Of a DNA stretch of 64,000 nt, positions 16,768 to 27,200 are shown one piece after another. The position numbers were made by a program, and so were the translations under genes. The first letter of the stretch is position 1. Each line of letters opens with the position of its first letter. This DNA comes from WRGT01 sp942493035 (GTDB lineage: Bacteria; Spirochaetota; UBA4802; UBA5550): contig OW818666.1 in NCBI GenBank assembly GCA_942493035.1, positions 3,410,001-3,474,000 of the forward strand. The letters are read 5' to 3'. The notes below the pieces were generated by a model that saw only the letters and a program-made list of their open reading frames with translations, had not been told where the DNA came from and made no database searches.

Positions 16768-19179
16768 ATGAAAACAAAAATTATAAATGCTGTTTTAATA
16801 TACCTCATATCTTCCGTTTCAGCTTATTCAATTCTATATTCCCAGACGGTTAAGCCTTCATTATCGGGAAAGGTTATAAACGGCTTCACAAAAAAACCCG
16901 CAGATTTTGCCACAGTAGCAATTGCTGAACTGCAGATCAAAACCAGAACCGATGAAGATGGGAAATACTCGCTTCAAATTCCTCAGCCGGGAACCTATAC
17001 CGTAATAGTAAGTTCCGCAGGACTGAATCCGCTGACCGAGACCATTGATATAAAAAATTCTCTTGTCCGGTACTTTACACTTAATCCTGCACGAATCCGC
17101 GGTGCAGGATTAACCATTACCGGAGAGAAGGACGTACAGAAAGTGTCCAGATACACAATGACTCCCCGTGAAATGAAAGAGGTTCCTGCATCCTTCGGAG
17201 ATTCGATCAGCGCCCTTACTTCACTCCCCGGAGTTATTAGAACCTCGGGATTCTTCGGCCCCCTTGTAATCCGCGGTGCCGATTCAAATTCAAACAGATA
17301 TTATATTGATGATATTCCCATATACAATCCTCAGCATTTTTTCGCCATACAGTCTGTTATATCTAGCGATCTTATGAGTGAAATTGACCTGTACGCCTCT
17401 GCGTTCCCTGCGCAGTTCGGTAATGCTAACGGAGCAATTATAAATATAAACACAATAGACGAGGTAAAGCAGTCCGGCGGTACAGTCGAAGTCGGTATTA
17501 TATCATCGAATATTTTTCTGAAGATGCCCCTTGAACGTACGGCTGATGATGCGGAGAATTCAGAGGTTACAAAGGAATCAGCGGGATATGTAATTGCTGC
17601 GGGACGGTACGGTTATCTATCACTCTTTGTACCGGCGATTTACAAACTCATTACAGGAGAGAAGTTATCGTCAGTTCCGGAGTATTACGATTACCAGTTT
17701 AAAGGGAAATATTTTTTTGACAGCTCCAACTCGGTTACAATACTCTTTATGGGGACAAAGGACTTTATAAATTTTATACAGGACAAGGAGCAGCCCGATG
17801 AGGTGGATCCGCTTCTGGAGAGCTGGCAGTTTGAAAACGACCTTACATCGAATTCAGCGGGAGTCTATTACGATTATCAGCCTTCATCAAAATTCCGGAA
17901 TACGCTCATGGTATACGGGTCATTTAACGATTCGTACTTATATCTTAATATTGACGACAGCACCGCCGCGTCATGGGTTAAAGGATTAAATGTTACTTCA
18001 AAGACCTATACTTACGGATTAAAAGAGAAAGTTAAATGGGAGTGGTGGAAAGATACCGCCGAGGTCCGGGCATTAGTTGAAACGGTTCTCTATGATTTTA
18101 CCGTTGACGGTTATACTCTCGTCCCTCTTAAACCTCCGCTGAGTATACCGGACTTTTCCGATGATGATGCATACAGGGCAGATCCGAATACCAAATCAGT
18201 AAAGAATCTGAGTATCGGCGGCTATCTTGAAAATAAATTCACCGTCGGTAGCATGATCTTTACTCCGGGAGTAAGAACTGACTACCTGAAGCGGAGCAGA
18301 ATCACTACAATTGATCCGAGGGCTATGATAAGCTACGAATTTCCAACAGATACAACAGTATCAATAGCAGGCGGGAAGTATTCAAGTTTTTATCAGACCA
18401 ATCCATACGTATTCAACCTGACGCCTAAATTTACATCTCTTGGGAAAGAACTTAAACCTGAAAGGGCATGGCACAGATCTCTTGGTATAGAACAGAAACT
18501 GTCTCTCTTTGCAGTTAAGATCGAAGGATTCTATAATAATTTTTATGACCTTGCTGAACAACAGGGGGAACTCCCTAATGGAATAGCCAACACAGGGAAA
18601 CAGCGGGCTTATGGCGTGGAGTTGATGCTGAGACTCGATAGAGTTGAAGAGCAGGACGGTTTATTCGGATGGATAAATTATACATTTACACAATCTAAAC
18701 GGAAATCGGGACTCCCTCTGTCTCTCGATCCGTACGGTGATGAATACCTGAACTTCAGCAATGAGCAGGAACATGCTCTTAAGATTGTAAGCGGATATGT
18801 TCTAGGAAAGCATACACTAAGCGGACGATTCCAGGCAAATTCTTCATTCCCGTATACACCGATTACCGGAAGTGAATTAAGTCCCGACCCTACACCGACA
18901 GGATCAGAACCGCGGTATGCACGTACATTTTACGGCTCTGAACCGTACTCGGCGCACTTCCCCATCGATCACAGACTGGATGTACGATACAGTTATAAAA
19001 TCAATAAAGCATGGGGATCTATAAGCTGGTATGTGGAAGTAATAAACGTCTACAATAACAAAACTATATCAACAGAAACATGGGATTACACCAGACCGTA
19101 CGGATCTGATAATCCGGTAAAAGAACCGGATGACGGACTCTCTCTTATACCGAACTTTGGAGTGGAGATAAAGTTTTAA
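16768..19179 (+). CDS. TonB-dependent outer membrane receptor
   Basis: An 803-residue receptor with a signal peptide (residues 1-25). Next comes a carboxypeptidase-regulatory-like beta domain (LSGKVINGFTKKPADFATVAI to about residue 110), then a plug domain with LPGVIRTSGFFGPLVIRGADSNSNRYYIDDIPIYNP, then a 22-strand barrel rich in aromatic girdle residues, ending in EIKF. The extra N-terminal domain resembles the extension of SusC-like and related receptors. Last gene of the Ton cluster, so the motor is dedicated to it. The ligand (siderophore, cobalamin, sugar or nickel) cannot be read from the sequence; no biosynthetic or periplasmic uptake gene is adjacent. Confidence 0.92.
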   Translation: MKTKIINAVLIYLISSVSAYSILYSQTVKPSLSGKVINGFTKKPADFATVAIAELQIKTRTDEDGKYSLQIPQPGTYTVIVSSAGLNPLTETIDIKNSLVRYFTLNPARIRGAGLTITGEKDVQKVSRYTMTPREMKEVPASFGDSISALTSLPGVIRTSGFFGPLVIRGADSNSNRYYIDDIPIYNPQHFFAIQSVISSDLMSEIDLYASAFPAQFGNANGAIININTIDEVKQSGGTVEVGIISSNIFLKMPLERTADDAENSEVTKESAGYVIAAGRYGYLSLFVPAIYKLITGEKLSSVPEYYDYQFKGKYFFDSSNSVTILFMGTKDFINFIQDKEQPDEVDPLLESWQFENDLTSNSAGVYYDYQPSSKFRNTLMVYGSFNDSYLYLNIDDSTAASWVKGLNVTSKTYTYGLKEKVKWEWWKDTAEVRALVETVLYDFTVDGYTLVPLKPPLSIPDFSDDDAYRADPNTKSVKNLSIGGYLENKFTVGSMIFTPGVRTDYLKRSRITTIDPRAMISYEFPTDTTVSIAGGKYSSFYQTNPYVFNLTPKFTSLGKELKPERAWHRSLGIEQKLSLFAVKIEGFYNNFYDLAEQQGELPNGIANTGKQRAYGVELMLRLDRVEEQDGLFGWINYTFTQSKRKSGLPLSLDPYGDEYLNFSNEQEHALKIVSGYVLGKHTLSGRFQANSSFPYTPITGSELSPDPTPTGSEPRYARTFYGSEPYSAHFPIDHRLDVRYSYKINKAWGSISWYVEVINVYNNKTISTETWDYTRPYGSDNPVKEPDDGLSLIPNFGVEIKF

Positions 19180-19191
19180 AAAAAGCTCTAT

Positions 19192-19220
19192 TATCCCCGC
19201 CGCCGAAGGCGGCGGGGATA
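19192..19220. repeat. Family D hairpin after the receptor gene
   Basis: TATCCCCGCCGCC-GAA-GGCGGCGGGGATA is a perfect 13-bp stem 12 bases after the receptor stop. It shares its core with the palindrome at 3120-3168. It lies between convergent genes and probably serves as a terminator for both. Confidence 0.75.
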
Positions 19221-19239
19221 TATAATTTCTGTTATTTAT

Positions 19240-19902
19240 TCACTTCTGTAAAAGAGAACTGATCTGTTTGTTAAAAACAAAAAACAGTACTATCGGTATC
19301 ACTACTGCGCCCAGAAGAAATGAATTGTCTGTAAGTGCCTGCGGATCAATGGTGCCGGCAGTTATAATCCCGATGAGAGCTCCCCCGAGATGAGCATCAT
19401 GGGCAATCCCTTCGGCCATTCTGTTTGACGCGTAAATCGATCCTGCTACAAAGAGCATTGCATATACCCAGGCGGGAATTGGTACGGGTAGAGGGAATAT
19501 GATGATGCTCCCTCCGGGAATCAGAAATATAGAAGCAAAGATTATTCCGCACACAGCGCCGGATGCTCCAAGTGCTCTGTAGTTTCTATCATTCCGGTGT
19601 AATATCAGCGAGAGTATACCTGCTCCAGTACCGCTGAACAGATAGATATATGCAGTAACCCCGGCCCCATACTTCATTTCAACTCCCATTGCGAAAGAGT
19701 ATAGACTGAACATGTTAAATAAAAAATGCCCGGAATTCGCGTGAATAAAAATAGATGATAATATCCGGTAATATTCATTCGAGCCTATAATTCCATCAAT
19801 AGAGAAGAGAGTCTTTTCAAGAAAGGTTTCATTTTTTAAAGCGTAAAATGTTATGAGAGAAGTTATTCCGATGATTGAATATGTAAATATAAACTGGTTC
19901 AT
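19240..19902 (-). CDS. Rhomboid-family intramembrane serine protease
   Basis: A 220-residue protein with six hydrophobic segments. The catalytic dyad is present: S114 in GASGAV and H171 in HDAHLGGAL; HANSGHFLFNMFSLY in the second segment supplies the oxyanion-side His and Asn. It would cleave transmembrane helices of other proteins within the cytoplasmic membrane. It is convergent with the receptor gene and has no obvious partner. Its length fits a minimal six-helix rhomboid without extra domains. Confidence 0.9.
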   Translation of the reverse strand: MNQFIFTYSIIGITSLITFYALKNETFLEKTLFSIDGIIGSNEYYRILSSIFIHANSGHFLFNMFSLYSFAMGVEMKYGAGVTAYIYLFSGTGAGILSLILHRNDRNYRALGASGAVCGIIFASIFLIPGGSIIIFPLPVPIPAWVYAMLFVAGSIYASNRMAEGIAHDAHLGGALIGIITAGTIDPQALTDNSFLLGAVVIPIVLFFVFNKQISSLLQK

Positions 19903-20273
19903 AAAAATTCTCCCGGTTTGATCGGAGAATTTTATGAATGGGAAGAAGAAGATGTCAAGAAGATAACATTACGATATATATCAGGTTTTTATCTCAGTCT
20001 TAATTGCCAATGCTATATTTGATCCGGCATCCATAACAGCGAATTATAATAAAATATTTTTCAAAACTTTCCAGCTAAAGAATAGAATAAAGAGATTTTG
20101 CACTGAAAAACAAAAAAAGTGACCTTTTTCAAAATACTTGCACTAAATATTTCATATCAATTTAAGACATCTTGTTTTGAGATGACAGGTATTATTAAAG
20201 TATGATTTACTTATGACACAGTCCGTCCAGACGGTTTGAAGAAATAATATTTTAAAAAATAGAAGAGGTTATC
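19903..20273. other. Intergenic region upstream of divergent rhomboid and lipase genes
   Basis: About 370 AT-rich bases with no gene and no strong palindrome. It must hold both promoters; TTGCAC followed by AT-rich sequence near 20149 is a weak candidate for the lipase side. Confidence 0.5.
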
Positions 20274-21290
20274 ATGAACAAACTAAATGGTATTTACAGT
20301 CTTATAATAATCCCCTTAATGATATTTTCAGTTTTTGCATTCTCCGGATGCGAAATAGACACGATAAATGATGATATGCCCGATATTGCCGATGCTGTTC
20401 TTACACCCGATGCCGATTCCACATCAACAGATGACAGTTCAGAAGATGCCCCCGTCTTCGAAAGTGATACTCCAACACGCGGTATTACAGCCAGCGATAA
20501 GGGTTATGCAAACAGCTCTGTCGGTTTATCTACAGCTGAATTTAACAACGTATGGCAAATGGCCAATCTTACATCTATAGTATATCATGATCTATGGGAC
20601 AAGGCTCTTGCAGGCATCTCTCCTACATTAATTCCAGCTCTCGATTTTAAAGGTAATGCATCAAGATATATTGTAGTTAATACATATACAGGAAATATGG
20701 GCTTTGCCGCTGAACTTTTCCGTAATTTAGATACAAATGCCTATGTACTTGTATACCGTGGAACAAATGCACTGAGTGTTGTAGATTGGGTAACAAATCT
20801 CACCCAGGCCCTTACCACTTATACTGGTATACCCGCTTCTCAGTATGATGCAGCAGTGTATCTTGCCAGAAGCGTTAAAGCACAGTACTCCCCTCTTCAG
20901 ATTGCAGGACACAGTCTTGGTGGTGGTCTGGCTCAGCTTGCTGCACTTGATACCGGATTAAAGGCAACATGTTTTAATGCTGCGGGTTTAACTTCAGGTA
21001 CTTTAACAAGATGGGGTATAACAACAACTAAACTCAATACAAACAAAATGAAAATTTCTCATTACAATGTTAAATACTGCCCGCTTGTTGACACACGGGG
21101 TTACATGAACAGCAAATCTCCGGACCTTGCGGGATTTTCAGGATATCAATATGGCGGAAGAACACGCTGGCTGAGAAATATATGGGGAACCGCCTTTGTG
21201 ATTAATCCATTAAGAGTTGCCAATCATTTCTATCATGCATATGTTTATCAGTTGAAATATACATACAGCAACACAGGAAATTTTCTATAG
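20274..21290 (+). CDS. Class 3 lipase lipoprotein
   Basis: A 338-residue alpha/beta hydrolase of the fungal-lipase-like (lipase class 3) family. The signal peptide ends in a lipobox with C26 (AFSGC), followed by an acidic, Asp- and Ser-rich linker to about residue 75. VLVYRGTNALSVVDWV is the oxyanion-loop region and AGHSLGGGLAQLAAL contains the nucleophile S214. The catalytic Asp (LVDTRG or nearby) and a C-terminal His (NHFYHAY) are plausible. It should hydrolyse acyl esters at the cell surface or periplasm and could feed the acyl-CoA dehydrogenase pathway. AGAGG precedes the start. Confidence 0.87.
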   Translation: MNKLNGIYSLIIIPLMIFSVFAFSGCEIDTINDDMPDIADAVLTPDADSTSTDDSSEDAPVFESDTPTRGITASDKGYANSSVGLSTAEFNNVWQMANLTSIVYHDLWDKALAGISPTLIPALDFKGNASRYIVVNTYTGNMGFAAELFRNLDTNAYVLVYRGTNALSVVDWVTNLTQALTTYTGIPASQYDAAVYLARSVKAQYSPLQIAGHSLGGGLAQLAALDTGLKATCFNAAGLTSGTLTRWGITTTKLNTNKMKISHYNVKYCPLVDTRGYMNSKSPDLAGFSGYQYGGRTRWLRNIWGTAFVINPLRVANHFYHAYVYQLKYTYSNTGNFL

Positions 21291-21340
21291 ACCGATAATC
21301 TGCGATATACAAACCTCAGTTTTATAAGAAGATTTGAAAA

Positions 21341-21367
21341 GAAGCCTGGTCCGATAGAACAGGCTTC
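21341..21367 (+). terminator. Hairpin after the lipase gene
   Basis: GAAGCCTG-11-base loop-CAGGCTTC, 51 bases after the lipase stop, followed by CTTCATTATT; a modest terminator. Confidence 0.6.
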
Positions 21368-21409
21368 CTTCATTATTCAGGTATAAACAAAACTGAACTA
21401 ATGAATTCA

Positions 21410-21453
21410 TTGACATTTATCTATAACACTCTATTTTTGAATTAAAATAGAGT
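21410..21453. promoter_or_regulatory. Promoter with overlapping inverted repeat ahead of the AraC-type gene
   Basis: TTGACA (21410-21415) and TATTTT (21432-21437) are 16 bases apart. The -10 lies in the left arm of the perfect inverted repeat ACTCTATTTT-TGAATT-AAAATAGAGT (21428-21453), which could be an operator. The regulator starts 127 bases downstream. Confidence 0.45.
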
Positions 21454-21579
21454 AGCTGCTAAAGCTGATTTTTAATATCGTGTGATTTTCGCGAAGTTGC
21501 TGCTCAATCGCCCGATAAAAATTGATTTATCAGAACTCATTATGACTAACCTTAATCTATCAGGATGGAATAAATAAAA

Positions 21580-22746
21580 ATGGATCGGCCTATCTTCAGA
21601 TTACTGGATTTTCTCGTTGTGGCAGAGTTTTCACAGGCAGTTCTGCTTATATTTATTCTTCTTGTAATGGATAAAAATAGAAAGGCTAATATCTTTTTTT
21701 CGGTTTTTCTTTTTATACTCTCGGTGAATTTTTTCTCATTCTTTCTTTTTAACTCCGGGGTAAAGATACTTCCAGCGATATTTGCATCTATATCTATCCC
21801 GGGAATATCGACAGCGGGGGTCTTTATTTATCTCTACGCGCTTTTAGTAACAGGGCGAATTGAAAAACTGAGCAAAAGGCATCTGCTTCATTTTATTCTA
21901 TACCTGGTAAACCTGATATTTTTCATTATAATAATTTACAAAATTGAAGGTGATCCCAGGAAATCACCCGAATTCAGAAACAGCATGTTCATTATTATCA
22001 GTACAGGACTTGTAAACTCAATTGCATATATCCTATATACAATAATAATTCTAAAAAAATATTATCACAGAATTGAAAACTACTACTCCGATCTTGAAAA
22101 GATGAGCCTTAACTGGCTGATGAAAATTACATCGCTGGCATTTCTCTCTCTTACTGTCTGGTGTCTCGGATTCTGGCTGGCGCATATGAACATTACTCCA
22201 AAAAATCACACTGGTATGGCATGGAATATTATTATGCTTATCATTATAATTTTTATTACTGCATATCATGTTATAAATCAGCCGGAGATCTTTAAGAAAA
22301 ATATTGAAATGAACCATGAAATTGAGGAAGATGATGGTCAGGCCGGAATTGAAAAATATGCAAAACAGAATATTGATGAAAAAATGCAGAGTGAATATCT
22401 TGTTTCACTGACCTCTTATATGGATACGCATAAACCTTATCTTGATGAAAACATCACAATAAAAGACCTTGCCGACGGAGTCAGGATTCCATCGCACCAT
22501 CTGTCAATTGTGATCAACAACATGCTGAATAAAAACTTCTACACATTTATAAATGAATACCGGATAAAAGAGGCATCTGCAATTCTCGATGATCCTGAAA
22601 ATTCAGAGGCAAGTATAATAGCCATAGCTTTTAAGTCGGGATTTAATTCCAAGTCAACTTTTAACTCAGTGTTCAAAAAAATTACCGGTCAGACGCCCTC
22701 GGAATACAGAAGCAGAAAAATATTCAAGTCTGAACTTGCAAGTTAG
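21580..22746 (+). CDS. Membrane-anchored AraC-family transcriptional regulator
   Basis: A 388-residue protein. About seven hydrophobic segments in residues 10-235 are followed by a linker and a C-terminal AraC double helix-turn-helix (about 285-385): ITIKDLADGVRIPSHHLSIVI and ASIIAIAFKSGFNSKSTFNSVFKKITGQTPSEYR. The C-terminal arrangement is textbook; the membrane sensor part suggests it detects a membrane or external signal while still bound. It lies 105 bases before the TolC-RND genes in the same direction, so controlling that efflux pair is the most likely job (inference). Confidence 0.85.
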   Translation: MDRPIFRLLDFLVVAEFSQAVLLIFILLVMDKNRKANIFFSVFLFILSVNFFSFFLFNSGVKILPAIFASISIPGISTAGVFIYLYALLVTGRIEKLSKRHLLHFILYLVNLIFFIIIIYKIEGDPRKSPEFRNSMFIIISTGLVNSIAYILYTIIILKKYYHRIENYYSDLEKMSLNWLMKITSLAFLSLTVWCLGFWLAHMNITPKNHTGMAWNIIMLIIIIFITAYHVINQPEIFKKNIEMNHEIEEDDGQAGIEKYAKQNIDEKMQSEYLVSLTSYMDTHKPYLDENITIKDLADGVRIPSHHLSIVINNMLNKNFYTFINEYRIKEASAILDDPENSEASIIAIAFKSGFNSKSTFNSVFKKITGQTPSEYRSRKIFKSELAS

Positions 22747-22851
22747 GACACATTCCCTCTTAAACGGACGTACAGTCTTGTAAGTCCGGTCGATACAAAG
22801 ATATTTTTAATCTATAGTAATCTCAGTTTTAGAATAATTCGAGGTTACTAT

Positions 22852-24261
22852 ATGAGATTTAAAATTATCACCGCAATAAGCTTTGCCGTTTTAACAGCAA
22901 CCGCTGCTTTTTCTGAACAATCTGATGTTAACAGAAAAACCCTTTCATATGATGAATACATAACGGGAATAGAAAAAAATCTCCCTGAACTGAAAAGCAA
23001 TGAAATGGATATTCTATCCGCTGAAAATAAAGTAAAAAGCGCAAAATCCGGCGGAGATACATCTCTCACTGCTGGAGGGACAGCTTTTTCAAATACTTCA
23101 TACTCCGGAATAAATAACAAGGGGGATGTAGAGGGATATGATTACTACGCTGGACTTAGCAAAACCATCACATCTACAGGAACAACTCTCAGCGGAACAT
23201 ACAATTACACCAAAAACAGTTACAGTAATTTCAGTTCAACATCGGATTACTCCTCTTTCGAACCATCCTTTACAGTAAAAATCTCCCAGCCTCTTCTAAA
23301 TAACTTCCTGGGAAAGGTGGACAGATTCTCCGAAGACAATGCGAAGATGCAGCTGGAGATAGCCGGACATCAGCTTCAGCAGAATAATAAAAGCGTACTT
23401 AATGCGTACAAAAAACTTTATTTCCAATGGATCATATACAAAGAGAACATAAGAAATCTCGACGAAGCTGTAAGTAATTCTGTAAAACTTAAAGATCAGG
23501 TTAAAAGAAAAGTTGATGCAGGACTTGCAGATAATGATGACTACCAGAACAGTGTGGCATCAGTATTAAACTACGAAAACCAGAGACGGGAAAATCTCAC
23601 ATCACTGAAGAATATTGAAAACCAGATGGGACTCTATATAGATATCAGCCGGGGAGTTCCCGATGAAAAAATCTTTAATGAATATCTGCAGAAATCGGTT
23701 AACTCAGGTTTTGAAGAGATCGACTTCAAAAAAACAACATCCGCAAAGATTATGGACTTAACCATGAAAAACTATTCATACTCAAAAGGAGTATACGAAA
23801 ACAGGCTGCTCCCGGAGCTGAACATATTCGCAGGTGCAACACAAAAAAATATATCTGAATCTCAAACTTATGGAGTTAAAGACAGAGATTACAATTTCGG
23901 ATTCGAATTCAAATATTCACTGGAAAATAATTCCGCTGAAAGCAGCCTGGAGGATGCAGAAATTCAGATTAAAGCCCTGGGTTACGAATACAAATCTGCT
24001 GAAAACAGCTACAGAAAACAGCTGCTCAATTACATTGACTCATCAAACGGATTAATCGAACAGCTTAAAAATAAAGAGAATAAACTTAAAGCGCTGGAAT
24101 CCAAACTTCTCACAGAAAAGAAAAAATACAGTCAGGCAAGACTCAATCTTTCATATCTGATTGAAACAGAGAACAGCATAAATTCGGAAAAGATAAACAT
24201 ACTGACGCTTAAGTACCAGCTCATCAGTTACTACATAGATTACAATGACCTGGTTAAATAG
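22852..24261 (+). CDS. TolC-family outer membrane efflux channel
   Basis: A 469-residue protein with a signal peptide cleaved near ATAAFS. The mature chain is long helical coiled coil with TolC-type duplicated organisation: IEKNLPELKSNEMDILSAENKVKSAKSG near the start, and a second half with LLPELNIFAG and a helix ending KYSQARLNLSYLIETENSINSEKI. It would form a trimeric exit duct through the outer membrane and periplasm. Nine bases separate it from the RND pump gene, so they form one transcript. GAGG precedes the ATG. Confidence 0.88.
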   Translation: MRFKIITAISFAVLTATAAFSEQSDVNRKTLSYDEYITGIEKNLPELKSNEMDILSAENKVKSAKSGGDTSLTAGGTAFSNTSYSGINNKGDVEGYDYYAGLSKTITSTGTTLSGTYNYTKNSYSNFSSTSDYSSFEPSFTVKISQPLLNNFLGKVDRFSEDNAKMQLEIAGHQLQQNNKSVLNAYKKLYFQWIIYKENIRNLDEAVSNSVKLKDQVKRKVDAGLADNDDYQNSVASVLNYENQRRENLTSLKNIENQMGLYIDISRGVPDEKIFNEYLQKSVNSGFEEIDFKKTTSAKIMDLTMKNYSYSKGVYENRLLPELNIFAGATQKNISESQTYGVKDRDYNFGFEFKYSLENNSAESSLEDAEIQIKALGYEYKSAENSYRKQLLNYIDSSNGLIEQLKNKENKLKALESKLLTEKKKYSQARLNLSYLIETENSINSEKINILTLKYQLISYYIDYNDLVK

Positions 24262-24270
24262 GAGAAAAAC

Positions 24271-27200
24271 ATGGAAAGATTTATAAGCTTTTTTGTAAAA
24301 GATAAACTTGTTGTTAACATAATAATACTTACGGTTCTGGTAGTGGGGATATCATCCGCAATAAATATCAAACGTGAAACTATGCCCCCAACAGCAATAG
24401 ATAAAATGATAATAACTGTCACCTATCCGGGGGCAAGCCCGCAGGATGTTGAACTCAATGCTGTTGTTCCGATAGAAGACGAGTTGAAGGCTATAAACGG
24501 AATTGATCAGTACACTTCAGTCTCTCTTGAAGGGGGCGCCCAGATTATGATCGATCTGGATCAGGACATTGCCGACACGCAGATAGTAAAGGATGAGGTG
24601 TTCAGAAAAATATCAATAAGCAGCATAACGGATATCCCCTCAGGTGTTGAAGATATTATTGTAAAAGATATGAATACAAAAGAGAAAAGTATTTTAAAAA
24701 TAGGCCTGTCAATAAAAGATAATAAAAATGTTACTGATAGGGATCTTTATAACACCGCTGACCAGCTGGAGAATCAGCTGAAGAGATTAAACGGAGTCAG
24801 TGAAATCAGTTTAAGCGGCTACCTTGACCGGGAGATCCATGTAAAAGTAGATCCCGAAAAGATGAGTGATTATTACATATCTTTAAGTGATGTAGTGAGC
24901 AGTATTAAAACCAGAAATGTCAGGTCAACCGGGGGGACACTTCAATCGGTTTACAATGAAAAAAATATAGTTACAATCGGAGAGTTTGAAAATCCCTTGG
25001 ATGTGGGGGATGTTATAATCAGAACCGGTTTTGAACAGCGGAGAGTCCAGGTAAAGGATATTGCATCAATTGAAGACGGCTTTGAAGATGAAGATGTTAA
25101 AATAGGTGTTAATGGAGAAAAGTCTGTCGTATTAAATATTAAGAAAAAAGAAAACGCAGATATAATTAAAACTGTAGATGAAGTAAAGGCATATCTTGAA
25201 ACACAAAAGGCATACTATGGAAACAATTATGAAGTATCTATAATTTCTGACGACTCGGTTTCAGTAAAATCACTGATGGATGTGGTAATAAGTAATGCAG
25301 CAATCGGATTTATTCTGGTGTTTCTTGTACTGCTTGTTTTCCTCGATCTGAAAACTTCGTTCTGGACAGCCTTCGGAATACCGGTATCTCTTCTTCTTAC
25401 ACTGATATTCATGAGGGTAAATGACTACTCACTGAATATAATGACTATCGGTGCAATAATAACAGTACTTGGAATGCTGGTTGATGATGCTATTGTTATA
25501 TCTGAGGTTGTTTACGAAAAAAAGAATCAGGGGATGCCGTCTATGGAAGCGGCGATATCCGGGACTAGAGAGGTTTTTATACCTGTACTGGTAAGTATAC
25601 TCACGACAATTTTCGCCTTTCTTCCCATACTTCTCATTGATGGAACAATGGGAAAATTTATTTTTGTGTTCCCTGTTATTATATCTGCAACACTTCTATT
25701 TAGTCTCTTCGAAGCTGTAACCTTACTCCCTAATCACCTGGCATACAGTCATATTAAAATTAAACCTGACAAAAAAGAGAACTGGTTTAAACCTGTTATA
25801 GCCTCATACAGAAAATTCCTTCGAAAAGCTTTGAATTACCGGTATTTTGTTCTGGGGGCATTCATTGTCATGCTCTTCGGATCAATACTGTTCTCAAATG
25901 AAACACTTAAAAACTTTGTCCTTTTCTGGGACAACAGCAATGAGTACGTCAATATTGACATTGACGTCCCGTCCGGAACATCCATTGACAAGACAGAGGA
26001 GATGACTGAGAATCTCCGCAAAATGATTATTGAGCAGATCCCGAAAGAAGAACTTGTTTCAACATTCACCCAGGCAGGGAAACATTCCGGGATGATGTCA
26101 ACAACTCATGACTACTGGTCTACAATTCAGATTAAGCTTGTTCCAATCAATGAGAGAGAAAGAACCGCCGGGGAGATTGTCGCTGATCTGCGCAAAAAAT
26201 TGACACAAAACAAACATACTGGATTCACATCGATTGTTCTGCGGGAGGATAAAGCAGGGCCTCCGACCGGACAGGCTGTTGACATTAAAGTTATAAGTAA
26301 AAAGAACGATGAAGCCATGATGGCGATGAATGAGATTAAAACAATTCTCGCCGGTATAAACGGCGTAAAAGATATAGACTCAGATCTGAAGGAGGGGAAG
26401 AATGAACTTCGTTTTGTATTTGATTATCAGAAAATGGCACAGTACGGACTGGACGTTGAGAGTGTCGCATCAACAGTCCGAACCGCCTACTCCGGGAATA
26501 CAGCAACATCAATACAGACAGTTGAGAGCAAACTCGATTTTATAGTTGAACTTAAAGATTCAGCAAGAGGGAGCGAAACTCATCTTCTTAATCTTCTTGT
26601 TCCAAACGATTCAGGGAGACTTATTAAGCTTGGGGAGATTGCCCATCTGAAAGCCGGTGAAGGAGAATCGGAGATAAATCATTTCAACGGGGACAGATCA
26701 ATAAGTATAACAGCAGACATAGATAGTGATAGAACTACTCCTATTGCCGTACAGAAAATGGTTAAAGATAAAGTTAAAGAATTTAATTCAAAATACCCGT
26801 CAACATATCTTCTCTTTGAAGGGGAAGCAAAAGAGAGCGCCAGCACAATGTCCGAGGTAGGGATTACTTTTATCATTGCTCTCTTTCTTATATATCTGCT
26901 GGTTACTCTCCAGTTCAGATCATTTACACAGCCGCTGATTGTAATGTCAGTAATTCCATTCGGTCTTATTGGTGTTCTGATAGCTTTCACTCTTCATGGA
27001 GTCCCGTTCAGCTTTATGGGAGTTATAGGTATCATCGGTCTTTCAGGGGTAGTTGTAAATGACAGCATTCTCATGGTCGATTTTATAAATACTCTTAAAA
27101 ATAAAAGCGAGACAGAATCGAAAGCTCAGATGTTTGAAGATGTTGCAGAAGGAGCATCGCTGAGACTGCGGGCGATAATAATGACCACAGTCACAACAGT

